A program made the position numbers and the translations under genes. DNA of 64,000 bases, taken from positions 322,415 through 386,414 of the forward strand of contig DPJA01000038.1 in NCBI GenBank assembly GCA_003543235.1. The letters are read 5' to 3'. Positions within the stretch are counted from its first letter, which is position 1; each line of letters begins with the position of its first letter. This DNA is from Lachnospiraceae bacterium (GTDB lineage Bacteria; Bacillota; Clostridia; Lachnospirales; Anaerotignaceae). The notes under the pieces are model-generated. The model saw only the letters and a list, made by a program, of their open reading frames with translations. It did not search any database and had not been told where the DNA came from. This document shows positions 8,453 through 17,632 of the stretch, piece after piece.

Positions 8453-9616
8453 ATGGAAAATATACATAAAAAAATAGGTATTATAGGCGGCGGACAGTTG
8501 GGACAAATGATGATTCTTGAAGCAAAAAAAATGGGTTTTTACATTACCATTTTGGACCCAACTTTAAATTGCCCTGCCCATACCCTTGTAGATGAACATA
8601 TTGTTGCCAACTTTGATGATGAAAAAGCTATACGTCTTTTGGCTGAAAAAAGCGATGTTATTACCTATGAATTTGAACATATCAATGCTCAGGTACTTAA
8701 AGACCTTGAAAAAGAAGGCAAAGAAATTTACCCAACGGCAACAAGCCTTGAAATCATTCAGAATAAATTTTTACAGAAAACTCTTTTAGCTGCAAACGAG
8801 ATACCTGTGCCAGATTTTGCTGAGATTAATGACATAAAAGATATACGTAATGCCGCAGAAAAATTTGGCTTGCCAATGCTTTTAAAGGCGTGTACTGGGG
8901 GTTACGACGGTAAAGGAAACTATGTTGTTAAGAATGTCGAGGATATTGAAAACGGTTACAAAGCCCTTGGCAGCGGCGTACTTCCCCTTATGGCAGAGCG
9001 TTTTTATCCTTTCACAATGGAAATTTCTGTGCTTGCCTGTCGTGCTATAAATGGCGATATAAAGGTATATCCCGTAGCTGAAAATATTCACTTTGATAAT
9101 ATTTTAGATGAAACAAGAGTGCCTGCATCAATTGATGAAATAACAACTAACAAAGCCATGGTACTGGCAAAGCGTGTTATGGAGGTATTTAACGGAGTTG
9201 GTATGTTCTGCATGGAAATGTTTGTAGATAAGAATGGGAACGTGGCTATAAACGAGGTTGCACCACGACCACACAACTCTGGTCACTATACCATTGAAGC
9301 CTGTGTTACAAGTCAGTTTGAACAACATATACGTGCGGTAAGTGGATTACCATTAGGTGATGCCTCTCTTGTAAGACCTGCCGTTATGCGAAACATACTG
9401 GGCGAAGACGGCTTTAAGGGCAAAACCATAGTGCTTGGTGCCGATGAGTGCCTTGCTGTACCAGGAGTAATGCTTCATGTATACAGCAAAGAAGAAAGCA
9501 AGCCTAAAAGAAAAATGGGACATCTAACGGCAACTGCTAAAACCTTGGATGAAGCAATAGAAAATGCTGCAAAAGCTAAAAATGCTGTAAAAATAGTTGG
9601 TGAAATAAAAATGTAA
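8453..9616 (+). CDS. purK: 5-(carboxyamino)imidazole ribonucleotide synthase
   Basis: ATP-grasp enzyme that converts AIR, ATP and bicarbonate to N5-CAIR in purine synthesis. The 387-residue protein opens with the nucleotide-binding KIGIIGGGQLGQMMILEAKK, has ITYEFEHIN and the ATP-grasp core TGGYDGKGNYVV, and the catalytic-loop segment NEVAPRPHNSGHYTIEA. A CGGAGG site precedes the ATG at 8453; a reading from 8315 would overlap the preceding gene by 109 bases and is rejected. PurE, the usual partner mutase, is not adjacent. A strong hairpin terminator follows. Confidence 0.96.
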   Translation: MENIHKKIGIIGGGQLGQMMILEAKKMGFYITILDPTLNCPAHTLVDEHIVANFDDEKAIRLLAEKSDVITYEFEHINAQVLKDLEKEGKEIYPTATSLEIIQNKFLQKTLLAANEIPVPDFAEINDIKDIRNAAEKFGLPMLLKACTGGYDGKGNYVVKNVEDIENGYKALGSGVLPLMAERFYPFTMEISVLACRAINGDIKVYPVAENIHFDNILDETRVPASIDEITTNKAMVLAKRVMEVFNGVGMFCMEMFVDKNGNVAINEVAPRPHNSGHYTIEACVTSQFEQHIRAVSGLPLGDASLVRPAVMRNILGEDGFKGKTIVLGADECLAVPGVMLHVYSKEESKPKRKMGHLTATAKTLDEAIENAAKAKNAVKIVGEIKM

Positions 9617-9620
9617 ACAC

Positions 9621-9656
9621 AAAATGGGTGCTTGTTAATTCAAGCACCCATTTTTA
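9621..9656. terminator. Bidirectional terminator between purK and dnaJ
   Basis: Perfect 11-bp stem ATGGGTGCTTG / CAAGCACCCAT with a 6-base loop. T-rich tracts follow on both strands, so it can end both purK (plus) and the dnaK operon (minus). Confidence 0.85.
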
Positions 9657-9663
9657 ATACAAT

Positions 9664-10794
9664 TTAATCTTCAAGCTTCTCTTTCATCTTATCCCAAAAG
9701 CCTTTTTTCTCATTTTCAACTACATTAGGATTGTAAAACTCTTTTAAAATCTCTTTTTGTCTACCTGTAAGTTCAGTAGGTATTTTAACCTTAAATGTTA
9801 CAACTTGATTGCCTCGCTGTGCATTATTTCTGAGGTTAGGTACGCCTACACCTCGCATTGTAGCAACTGTTTCAGGCTGTGTTCCTGGTTTAACTGTATA
9901 TTTTTGTTCGCCATCTATAGTTTTAATAGTAATTTCATCGCCTAACGTCGCTTGAACAAAAGTAATAGGCACGTCACAATAAATATCCATGCCTTTACGC
10001 ACAAAATATCTGTCTGGCTGAACATAAACAGTTACCATAAGGTCACCGTAACCTCCGCCGTTAATGCCTGCCTCGCCCTTGCCCGATAAGCGAATAGTTT
10101 GACCATGGTCTATACCCTTTGGTATATTAACCTCAAACTTTTTAGCTTTTTTAACTCTACCTTTTCCTCTGCAAGTTGGGCATGGGTCTTTTATAATCTT
10201 TCCTGTACCACCACAAACCGAGCAGGTACGCACGCTTGTCATAGCACCAAAAATAGATTGCTGCACAACACGCTCTTGACCAGTACCGTTACAACGTTTA
10301 CAAGTTTCAGCGTGAGTACCTGTTTTTGCACCTGTGCCATTACACGTATCACACTTATCAGTTATATTGATAGAGATTTCCTTTGTTGTACCAAAAATAG
10401 CCTCTTCAAAGCTTATTTGTATTGTTACACCAATATCAGAGCCTCGCTGTGGACCGTTTCGCCTTGCAGTGCTTCCGCTTCCACCAAAACCAAACATATT
10501 GAATATGTCACCCATGTCAAAGTCCATGCCGCCGCCATAGTAGCCACCGCCGCCAGCACCGCCCTGTTCAAACGCTGCATGACCAAATTGGTCGTAACTT
10601 GAACGCTTTTCTGAATCGCTAAGTATCTCATATGCCTGATTAACCTCTTTCATCTTTTCCTCAGCGGATTTGTCATCAGGATTATTGTCAGGATGATACT
10701 TTTTTGCCATCTGACGGTATGCCTTTTTTATTTCACTCTCTGATGCACCTTTTTTTATACCCAGCACATCATAATAATCTCTTTTTTCTGCCAA
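9664..10794 (-). CDS. dnaJ: Chaperone protein DnaJ
   Basis: Hsp40 co-chaperone that delivers unfolded clients to DnaK and stimulates its ATPase. All type I domains are present in 376 residues: J domain (about 5-70) with the HPD triad in KKYHPDNNPDD, a Gly/Phe-rich linker (GGAGGGGYYGGG), four CxxCxGxG zinc motifs (CDTCNGTG, CKRCNGTG, CSVCGGTG, CPTCRGKG) and the C-terminal substrate domains. The start codon is TTG (10792-10794), preceded by GGTGA; the conserved AEKRDYYDVLGI follows immediately, so an ATG start is not available without losing the J domain. A 13-bp stem-loop lies between dnaK and this gene. Confidence 0.96.
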   Translation of the reverse strand: MAEKRDYYDVLGIKKGASESEIKKAYRQMAKKYHPDNNPDDKSAEEKMKEVNQAYEILSDSEKRSSYDQFGHAAFEQGGAGGGGYYGGGMDFDMGDIFNMFGFGGSGSTARRNGPQRGSDIGVTIQISFEEAIFGTTKEISINITDKCDTCNGTGAKTGTHAETCKRCNGTGQERVVQQSIFGAMTSVRTCSVCGGTGKIIKDPCPTCRGKGRVKKAKKFEVNIPKGIDHGQTIRLSGKGEAGINGGGYGDLMVTVYVQPDRYFVRKGMDIYCDVPITFVQATLGDEITIKTIDGEQKYTVKPGTQPETVATMRGVGVPNLRNNAQRGNQVVTFKVKIPTELTGRQKEILKEFYNPNVVENEKKGFWDKMKEKLED

Positions 10795-10832
10795 ACCAAG
10801 TCACCGTCCCTATATCTCATCTACTCAAAAAC

Positions 10833-10887
10833 AAGACCTTGGTGCCGCTGCCCAAACTCCCTTATAAGGGTAGTGCACCAAGGTCTT
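10833..10887 (-). terminator. Stem-loop between dnaK and dnaJ
   Basis: Perfect 13-bp arms AAGACCTTGGTGC and GCACCAAGGTCTT around a 29-base loop that holds a further CCCTTATAAGGG palindrome. On the minus strand it is followed by GTTTTTG. It is likely a partial terminator or an mRNA-stabilising structure that lets dnaK be expressed above dnaJ. Confidence 0.65.
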
Positions 10888-10903
10888 TATCTTTTACATC
10901 TTT

Positions 10904-12736
10904 TTACATCTCTTTTGCATCACCGTCTACAACGTCACCATTAGGGGCATCCTGTGGTGCTTCACCCTGTGCTTGATTCTGCTGGTAAAGTTTTTCAGAA
11001 ATCTTATAGAATTCCTGTGTAAGTGCCTCGATTGCTTCTTTAAGGGTTGCAACATCAGCTTCTGTCATTGTATCAACATTCATGCCCTCAGCAAGGCTCT
11101 TTAATTTTGAAAGTTCAGCTTCAACTGCTGCTTTTTCGCTCTCATCAATTTTGCCTTCAAGGTCATTAATTGTTTTTTCTGTCTGGAAGATAAGTGAATC
11201 TGCTTCATTCTTAGCATCAATAGCTTCTTTACGTTTCTTGTCAGCCTCTGCAAACTCCTCTGCTTCTCTTACAGCCTTGTCAATTTCGTCATCACTAAGG
11301 TTTGTACTTGCTGTAATTGTTATTGTCTGCTCCTTACCTGTTCCAAGGTCTTTTGCAGATACGTGCACAATGCCGTTTGCATCAATGTCAAATGTAACCT
11401 CAATCTGTGGCACTCCACGTCTTGCTGGTGCAATACCATCAAGGCGGAACATTCCTAATTCCTTGTTGTCACGTGCAAGTGGTCTTTCACCCTGTACTAC
11501 TCTAATATCAACTGCTGTCTGATTATCTGCTGCTGTTGAAAATACCTGTTTCTTGTTTGTAGGTATCGCTGTATTTTTTTCAACAATCTTTGTTGCAACG
11601 CCGCCCATTGTTTCAATGCTAAGTGAAAGTGGAGTTACGTCAACAAGCATAATGTCGCCTGCACCTGCCTCACCACTCATCTTGCCACCCTGAATAGCTG
11701 CACCTACTGCAACACATTCGTCTGGATTGATACCTTTAAAAGGCTCTTTGCCTGTAATTTTCTTAACTGCATCCTGCACTGCAATAATACGTGTTGAACC
11801 ACCAACAAGAAGTATTTTATCAAGTTCGCTTGCCTGCAATCCTGCATCACTTAAAGCTGTTTTTACAGGACCCATTGTAGAGTCTACAAGGTCTGCTGTA
11901 ATTTCATCAAATTTAGCTCTTGTAAGAGTTACATCAAGGTGCTTTGGTCCATCCTGATTCATTGTAATGAAAGGAAGATTGATGTTTGTGCTTGTAACTG
12001 TTGAAAGATCTTTTTTAGCTTTTTCTGCTGCTTCTTTCAATCTCTGCATAGCCATTTTATCGTTGCTTAAGTCCATGTTTTCTGCTTTTTTAAATTCTTG
12101 TACAAGAAAGTTAATAACTCTCTGGTCAAAGTCATCACCGCCAAGCTTGTTGTTACCACTTGTTGCCAAAACTTCTATAACTCCATCACCAATTTCAATA
12201 ACAGAAACGTCAAATGTACCACCACCAAGGTCGTATACCATGATTTTCTGCTCATGCTCATTATCAAGACCATAAGCCAAAGCTGCTGATGTAGGCTCGT
12301 TTATAATACGTTTTACATCAAGACCTGCAATTTTACCAGCATCCTTTGTTGCCTGACGCTGTGCATCAGAGAAGTAAGCTGGAACAGTAATAACTGCTTC
12401 TGATACTTTTTCACCAAGGTAATTTTCTGCATCTGCTTTTAATTTCTGTAAAATCATAGCTGAAATTTCCTGTGGAGAATAACCTTTACCATCAACTGTT
12501 ACTTTATAATTTGTACCCATTTCTCTTTTAATTGAGCTAATTGTGTTATCTGGATTTGTAATAGCCTGACGTTTAGCAGTTTCACCAATAAGTCTTTCGC
12601 CATTTTTTGCAAAGCCAACTACAGATGGAGTTGTTCTTGCACCATCTGAGTTAACAATAACTACAGGTGAGCCACCCTCCATAACAGATACGCATGAATT
12701 TGTTGTACCAAGGTCAATACCGATAATTTTTCCCAT
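10904..12736 (-). CDS. dnaK: Molecular chaperone DnaK (Hsp70)
   Basis: ATP-dependent Hsp70 that folds and protects proteins. Of 610 residues, the N-terminal ATPase domain (about 1-360) has IGIDLGTTNSCVSVMEGG, the phosphate-binding DLGGGTFDVSV and VGGSTRI motifs; the substrate domain starts after the interdomain linker DVTPLSLSIETMGG; the helical lid ends in a Gln/Gly/Asp-rich tail finishing DGDAKEM. Length is typical for Firmicutes. It lies third in hrcA-grpE-dnaK-dnaJ, with a GGAGG site and ATG start. Confidence 0.98.
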   Translation of the reverse strand: MGKIIGIDLGTTNSCVSVMEGGSPVVIVNSDGARTTPSVVGFAKNGERLIGETAKRQAITNPDNTISSIKREMGTNYKVTVDGKGYSPQEISAMILQKLKADAENYLGEKVSEAVITVPAYFSDAQRQATKDAGKIAGLDVKRIINEPTSAALAYGLDNEHEQKIMVYDLGGGTFDVSVIEIGDGVIEVLATSGNNKLGGDDFDQRVINFLVQEFKKAENMDLSNDKMAMQRLKEAAEKAKKDLSTVTSTNINLPFITMNQDGPKHLDVTLTRAKFDEITADLVDSTMGPVKTALSDAGLQASELDKILLVGGSTRIIAVQDAVKKITGKEPFKGINPDECVAVGAAIQGGKMSGEAGAGDIMLVDVTPLSLSIETMGGVATKIVEKNTAIPTNKKQVFSTAADNQTAVDIRVVQGERPLARDNKELGMFRLDGIAPARRGVPQIEVTFDIDANGIVHVSAKDLGTGKEQTITITASTNLSDDEIDKAVREAEEFAEADKKRKEAIDAKNEADSLIFQTEKTINDLEGKIDESEKAAVEAELSKLKSLAEGMNVDTMTEADVATLKEAIEALTQEFYKISEKLYQQNQAQGEAPQDAPNGDVVDGDAKEM

Positions 12737-12770
12737 AATTTTTTTCCTCCTAAATATTCAAAATATTATT

Positions 12771-13334
12771 TTAGTTTGCAACTTGAACCATACTGTGTCT
12801 TATTACTTTATCCTTATATTTGTAGCCTTTCATCATTTCAATGGTAATTTCATTTTCACCGAAATTCGCATCTTCAACGTGGCTAACTGCTGAATGTAGG
12901 TTAGGGTTAAATTTTTCGCCCTTTGCAGGTATCTCTTCAACACCCATAGCTTTAAGCATTTCTTTAAACTGCTTCAGTACCATTTCAACACCTTTAAAAA
13001 AACTATCATCTTCGTCACTTTTTGCACTTTGTGTAGCAACGGCTCTTTCAAGGTTATCAATTACAGGTAATATCTTTTCCACAGTATCTCTTGCACCGTC
13101 ACTATACATACTTGCTTTTTCTTTTGCTGTACGTTCTCTGTAGTTATAGTATTCGGCTACAACTCGCTGATATTTGTCAGTCATTTCAGAAAGCTTTGCA
13201 TCAGCTCCATCTGCATTTCCCTTTATATCATCTACAACTTCACCATCTGCTGTTTCTGTTATATCTTCAATTACTTCCTCCAGCATTTCTTCTTCATCTG
13301 GAGTTAAGTTGTCATTTTTTAAGTTGTTTTCCAT
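12771..13334 (-). CDS. grpE: GrpE nucleotide exchange factor
   Basis: Releases ADP from DnaK. The 187-residue protein has an acidic, probably disordered N-terminus (about 1-45), a long helix that dimerises as a coiled coil (LSEMTDKYQRVVAEYYNYRERT), and the beta domain ending HSAVSHVED...IIEM-like GYKYKDKVIRHSMVQVA. The RYNYRERT-type segment is diagnostic. It sits between hrcA and dnaK in the heat-shock operon. The ribosome site GAGGGG is about 11 bases from the ATG, slightly long. Confidence 0.95.
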   Translation of the reverse strand: MENNLKNDNLTPDEEEMLEEVIEDITETADGEVVDDIKGNADGADAKLSEMTDKYQRVVAEYYNYRERTAKEKASMYSDGARDTVEKILPVIDNLERAVATQSAKSDEDDSFFKGVEMVLKQFKEMLKAMGVEEIPAKGEKFNPNLHSAVSHVEDANFGENEITIEMMKGYKYKDKVIRHSMVQVAN

Positions 13335-13353
13335 TTTTCAAATTTCCCCTCTT

Positions 13354-14418
13354 CTATGAATCATTTTTTTCTTTATCGCTTTGGTTACTTAAATTACTGA
13401 CTACGTTTTCAATATTTTTTGCCATTGCATTGAGTACGGAAACCACTTGAGAATAATTCATTCTTGTAGGTCCCAAAATTCCAATTGTTCCTGTGATATT
13501 GTCAGCAAATTTGTAACTTGTAGTTATAATGCTGCAATCCTTCATTTCTTCTATACCATTTTCGTTACCTATATATATTTGCAAATCCTTGCCATCAACA
13601 GTTTTTGTAGATAAAAGAGCTTTAAGGGACTCCTTGTCCTCCAAAGTTTGTATCAAGCTTTTAGCCTTTTGAACATCACTGAATTCAGGAAAAGCAAGTA
13701 TATTTTTTGCACCACTAAGATGCAGTTGAAGCTTCTCGGCACTTCTAACAGTTTTCTCTATTGCTCTAAGTGTTGCGGTTATCAGTTCATCATATCCAGA
13801 AAGGTTTGTGTAAAGCATATCAACCGCTGCCAAGTCTATGCTTTCCATAATCTGACCCTCCAAGCATTCATTAATAACACATGATATGCTGTAAAGCTCA
13901 TCATCATTAGGCAAATAATCTACCTTTGCCATATGATTTTTAACTATATTCCCATCTGCTGCAATTATTATCATTACATTTTTTTCATCCAAACTCATAA
14001 AGCGTATCTTTTTAAGACGTGTACTTTTTATTATTGGTTCAGAAATTATTGTTGTGTAGTTGGTCAAGGTGGAAAGCATTTTTGCAGTTTCCTCCATAAG
14101 GTACTCTATCTGATTTACATTTTCTGCAACCATTCCATGTAAATAGCTTTTTTCCTTATCTACCAAATCCCTCTGTTGCATAAGGCTGTCAACATAAAGT
14201 CTGTAGCCCAAGTCCGAAGGAATACGCCCTGACGAAGCATGAGGCTGAATTATAAACCCCATTTCCTCAAGGTCGCTCATTTCATTTCTAATTGTTGCAG
14301 AACTTAAACCAAAATCATACTTTTTTGCAATGGTTCTACTTCCAACAGGCTCTGCAGTCGCAATGTAGTCATTTATAATAGCCTGTAAAATTTTTATTTT
14401 TCTATCACTTAATGACAT
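13354..14418 (-). CDS. hrcA: Heat-inducible transcription repressor HrcA
   Basis: Repressor of class I heat-shock genes that binds CIRCE and needs GroEL for activity. The 354-residue protein has the N-terminal winged helix (about 1-75, AEPVGSRTIAKKY, SSATIRNEMSDLEEMG, HASSGRIPSDLGYRLYVD), a GAF-like middle and the IDD region. The last part contains GTIGILGPTRMNYSQVV, which is highly conserved. It is first gene of the operon; a perfect CIRCE lies 25 bases upstream, so it autoregulates. GAGGTG precedes the ATG. Confidence 0.97.
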   Translation of the reverse strand: MSLSDRKIKILQAIINDYIATAEPVGSRTIAKKYDFGLSSATIRNEMSDLEEMGFIIQPHASSGRIPSDLGYRLYVDSLMQQRDLVDKEKSYLHGMVAENVNQIEYLMEETAKMLSTLTNYTTIISEPIIKSTRLKKIRFMSLDEKNVMIIIAADGNIVKNHMAKVDYLPNDDELYSISCVINECLEGQIMESIDLAAVDMLYTNLSGYDELITATLRAIEKTVRSAEKLQLHLSGAKNILAFPEFSDVQKAKSLIQTLEDKESLKALLSTKTVDGKDLQIYIGNENGIEEMKDCSIITTSYKFADNITGTIGILGPTRMNYSQVVSVLNAMAKNIENVVSNLSNQSDKEKNDS

Positions 14419-14442
14419 AACTGCAACACCTCTTTTTATTTG

Positions 14443-14469
14443 TTAGCACTCACTTAACTCGAGTGCTAA
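14443..14469 (-). promoter_or_regulatory. CIRCE operator
   Basis: Perfect TTAGCACTC-N9-GAGTGCTAA, the HrcA binding site, placed between the -10 box and the hrcA start. It indicates heat-shock repression of the whole hrcA-grpE-dnaK-dnaJ operon. Confidence 0.98.
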
Positions 14470-14481
14470 TTTATACTTAAT

Positions 14482-14510
14482 AAAATATCACTCAACCCAA
14501 TAACTGTCAA
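14482..14510 (-). promoter_or_regulatory. Sigma-A promoter of the hrcA operon
   Basis: TTGACA (14505-14510) and TATTTT (14482-14487) on the minus strand, spaced 17 bases, immediately upstream of the CIRCE. Both boxes fall inside the inverted repeat 14484-14519. Confidence 0.8.
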
Positions 14511-14519
14511 GTGATATTT
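14484..14519 (-). terminator. Inverted repeat, possible hemW terminator overlapping the hrcA promoter
   Basis: AAATATCACT (14484-14493) and AGTGATATTT (14510-14519) form a perfect 10-bp AT-rich stem. On the minus strand it follows the hemW stop by 9 bases and is followed by TATT. It could act as a weak terminator for upstream transcription while hosting the hrcA promoter. Confidence 0.45.
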
Positions 14520-14528
14520 GAAAAATAA

Positions 14529-15671
14529 TTATGAATTTATTATGAATTTTTCAAAAACAAAGTTACTTATGTCCATTCCTTTGTCAGTAAGGGCAAGTCT
14601 GTCCTCCTTAATATACAAAAGTTTTTGGTCAATAAGATATTCAATGCTGTCCTTAAATATATCTGTAACAGCTATGTTAAAGCGTTTTTTAAATTCACAT
14701 ATGCTTATGCCCTCAGTCATTCTAAGCCCCATAAACATAAATTCTTCTATTTTTTCTTCTTTGCTTAATATTTCAATATCTTTTCTAAGCTTAATTATAT
14801 TTCCCTTTGAGCTAATATAATCTGCCATAGAATAGGTGTTGTGAAATCGTTTTCCACCCATATAGGAATGAGCACCAAGACCAAATCCCAAATATTCCTT
14901 TGTATTCCAATATACAATGTTGTGACGGCTCTCAAAGCCTTGTTTTGCAAAATTGCTAATTTCATACTGATTATATCCTTTATCTTTAAGCATTTCCCTT
15001 GCTAAATAGTACATTTCTCTATCTAATGCCTCATCTGTAGCCTTAAATATTCCCTTTTCATACATTGTCTTAAAGGGTGTGCCGTCCTCTATTATAAGGC
15101 TATAAGCTGAAATATGTTCAGGGTTAAGGAGCATAATTTTTTCCAGCGTTTCTTCCCAGTCCATAAGAGTTTGGTTAGGCAATGAAAACATAAGGTCACA
15201 ACTTATATTTTTAAAACCCACATCCCGTGCCTCATTAAAATTATGCACAAAAATTTCGTTAGTATGTATTCGACCAAGGCTTTTAAGCAAACTGTTTTGC
15301 CATGCCTGAACGCCGAAACTTATTCGGTTTATACACATACTTTTAAGTTCTTTTAACACCTGTCCATTCACTGTACCTGGGTTTGCCTCAATTGTTATTT
15401 CTGCATCACTTTTTACATTATATTTATTGAAAATAGTGTCCAATACCCTACCCAATTGTTTTGGCGGCAAAACCGTTGGCGTGCCGCCACCTATAAAAAT
15501 TGTGGCAATTTCATATTCCCTAGCTTCTATTGCATTATCACGCAGTTCAAATATAAGGCTGTTTACGTAATCCTCATAAATATTTTCGCATCCAGAAAAT
15601 GATGGAAAATCGCAGTACAGACATTTCTTTTTGCAAAACGGAACATGGATATAAATGCTTAACTGCTTCAC
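14529..15671 (-). CDS. hemW: HemW, radical SAM heme chaperone (coproporphyrinogen oxidase-like)
   Basis: Radical SAM protein thought to bind heme and pass it to haem proteins; formerly annotated as oxygen-independent coproporphyrinogen III oxidase. The 380 residues include the cluster motif CKKKCLYCDF (about 13-22), IFIGGGTPTVL, NPGTVNGQVLKEL and a HemW C-terminal winged-helix-like domain. The lack of the extra N-terminal residues of true HemN supports HemW. The start is best placed at the GTG at 15671, 8 bases from AAGGGG; an in-frame GTG three codons earlier overlaps that site. The order lepA-hemW-hrcA is conserved in Firmicutes. Confidence 0.93.
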   Translation of the reverse strand: MKQLSIYIHVPFCKKKCLYCDFPSFSGCENIYEDYVNSLIFELRDNAIEAREYEIATIFIGGGTPTVLPPKQLGRVLDTIFNKYNVKSDAEITIEANPGTVNGQVLKELKSMCINRISFGVQAWQNSLLKSLGRIHTNEIFVHNFNEARDVGFKNISCDLMFSLPNQTLMDWEETLEKIMLLNPEHISAYSLIIEDGTPFKTMYEKGIFKATDEALDREMYYLAREMLKDKGYNQYEISNFAKQGFESRHNIVYWNTKEYLGFGLGAHSYMGGKRFHNTYSMADYISSKGNIIKLRKDIEILSKEEKIEEFMFMGLRMTEGISICEFKKRFNIAVTDIFKDSIEYLIDQKLLYIKEDRLALTDKGMDISNFVFEKFIINS

Positions 15672-15698
15672 TTCCACCACCCCTTAATTTGTCTAAGC

Positions 15699-17513
15699 TT
15701 ATTCTTCTTCCAGCTTCAATACACTCATAAATGCCGCCTGTGGAACTTCTACATTGCCCACCTGACGCATTCTTTTCTTGCCCTCTTTCTGTTTCTCCAA
15801 CAGCTTTCTCTTACGACTAATATCACCACCATAGCATTTTGCAAGTACATCCTTACGCATAGCACTTACAGTACTTCTTGCAACAATTTTACTACCTATA
15901 CTTGCTTGTATAGGTATTTCAAACAAATGCCTTGGTATTTCTTTTTTAAGCTTTTCGCAAATCTTTCGTCCTCGTTCAACAGATGACGCCTTGTGTACAA
16001 TAAATGACAGTGCATCCACAACTTCCCTGTTAACAAGTATGTCAAGCTTAACAAGCTCTGACTCTTCATAGCCAATAAGAGCATAATCAAATGATGCGTA
16101 ACCTCGGCTGCGGCTTTTAAGAACATCAAAAAAGTCATAAATAATTTCATTTAACGGAATATGATAAATAAGCTGTGCCCTTGTATCGTCAAGATATTCC
16201 ATACTTATATAATCGCCACGGCGTTGCTGACAAAGCTCCATAATTGTTCCAATATAGTCCTTAGGCAAAATAATTTCTGCCTTAACAATAGGCTCTTCCA
16301 TTTTAAGTATTCTTGCAGGGTCTGGCATATTGCTTGGATTGCTTATTTCATAATCTGTGCCGTCTGTAAGGTAAATTTTGTAAATAACACTTGGAGCAGT
16401 TGTTACAAGGTCAAGATTAAATTCTCTTTCCAGTCTTTCTTGTATAATTTCCAAATGCAAAAGTCCAAGAAAACCGCAACGGAAACCAAAGCCCAATGCT
16501 ACCGATGTTTCAGGTTCAAAAAATAATGAGGCATCATTAAGCTGAAGCTTGTCCAGTGCCTCCCTAAGGTCGCCATATCTGGCACCGTCGGCAGGGAAAA
16601 CCCCACAGTAAACCATAGGATTAACTTTTTTATAACCTGGAAAAGCCTCTGCTGTTGAGTTGTTTGCATCAGTAATAGTGTCACCAACGTGGGTGTCTGA
16701 AACATTTTTAATACTTGCCGTCATATAGCCAACGTCACCAGCTTTAAGCTCATCACATGGCAAAAACCGTCCTGGTCCAAAGAAACCAACCTCAACAATT
16801 TCAAACTCCTTTTCTGTAGCCATCATGCGTACTTTAGTGCCTTTTTTAACACTTCCGTCAAAGACACGCATAATAACAATTACACCCTTATATTGGTCGT
16901 ATACAGAATCAAAAATAAGTGCCTTTAAAGGTGCATCTTCGTTTCCCGTAGGAGCAGGAATATGTGTAACAATCTGTTCCAAAACATCCTCAACATTAAG
17001 TCCATTTTTTGCAGAAATTCTTGGTGCATCTTCAGCAGGTATGCCAATAATATCTTCTATTTCGTGCATAACCATGTCAGGGTCGGCACTTGGCAAGTCC
17101 ACTTTGTTTATAACTGGCATAATTTCCAAATTATTATCAATTGCAAGATACACGTTGGCAAGAGTCTGTGCCTCAATGCCCTGTGCTGCATCAACAACAA
17201 GTATAGCTCCCTCACACGCCGCAAGGCTACGTGAAACTTCATAATTAAAATCCACGTGTCCCGGTGTATCTATAAGGTTAAATACATACTCCTCGCCATC
17301 TTTCGCCTTATAAACAAGTCGCACCGCCTGTGCTTTAATTGTAATACCTCTTTCTCGTTCCAAATCCATGTTATCAAGCACCTGCTCCTGCATTTCTCTC
17401 TCAGTAAGCAGTCCTGTTTTTTGTATTAATCTGTCGGCAAGGGTACTTTTGCCGTGGTCAATATGTGCAACTATGCAAAAATTTCTTATTTTTTCCTGTC
17501 TAGATAAAGACAT
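15699..17513 (-). CDS. lepA: Elongation factor 4 (LepA), ribosome back-translocase
   Basis: Translational GTPase that acts on stalled or mistranslocated ribosomes. The 604-residue length is typical. GTPase motifs: AHIDHGKST (G1), DTPGHVDF (G3), NKVDLP (G4). The LepA-specific C-terminal domain is present (REVVDALSFIVHKASSVERGR, YGGDISRKRKLLEKQKEGKKRM split by domain order), which separates it from EF-G. ATG with GGAGG site. It follows spoIIP, as in Bacillus, and is probably co-transcribed with hemW. Confidence 0.97.
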   Translation of the reverse strand: MSLSRQEKIRNFCIVAHIDHGKSTLADRLIQKTGLLTEREMQEQVLDNMDLERERGITIKAQAVRLVYKAKDGEEYVFNLIDTPGHVDFNYEVSRSLAACEGAILVVDAAQGIEAQTLANVYLAIDNNLEIMPVINKVDLPSADPDMVMHEIEDIIGIPAEDAPRISAKNGLNVEDVLEQIVTHIPAPTGNEDAPLKALIFDSVYDQYKGVIVIMRVFDGSVKKGTKVRMMATEKEFEIVEVGFFGPGRFLPCDELKAGDVGYMTASIKNVSDTHVGDTITDANNSTAEAFPGYKKVNPMVYCGVFPADGARYGDLREALDKLQLNDASLFFEPETSVALGFGFRCGFLGLLHLEIIQERLEREFNLDLVTTAPSVIYKIYLTDGTDYEISNPSNMPDPARILKMEEPIVKAEIILPKDYIGTIMELCQQRRGDYISMEYLDDTRAQLIYHIPLNEIIYDFFDVLKSRSRGYASFDYALIGYEESELVKLDILVNREVVDALSFIVHKASSVERGRKICEKLKKEIPRHLFEIPIQASIGSKIVARSTVSAMRKDVLAKCYGGDISRKRKLLEKQKEGKKRMRQVGNVEVPQAAFMSVLKLEEE

Positions 17514-17632
17514 TCAATTTCCTCCTTGGTTACGTAGGTTAAAATACTTTCTAAAAACTTTCAAATAAGTCCCAAACACCTTAATTTACAGCTTTTAATG
17601 CTAATAGCTAATTTAATATTTTAACATACTTT

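Noticed and set aside
10099..10602. 167-codon plus-strand frame rich in Cys and Thr
   Set aside because: Complement of the dnaJ zinc-finger and Gly-rich region; composition mirrors those codons.
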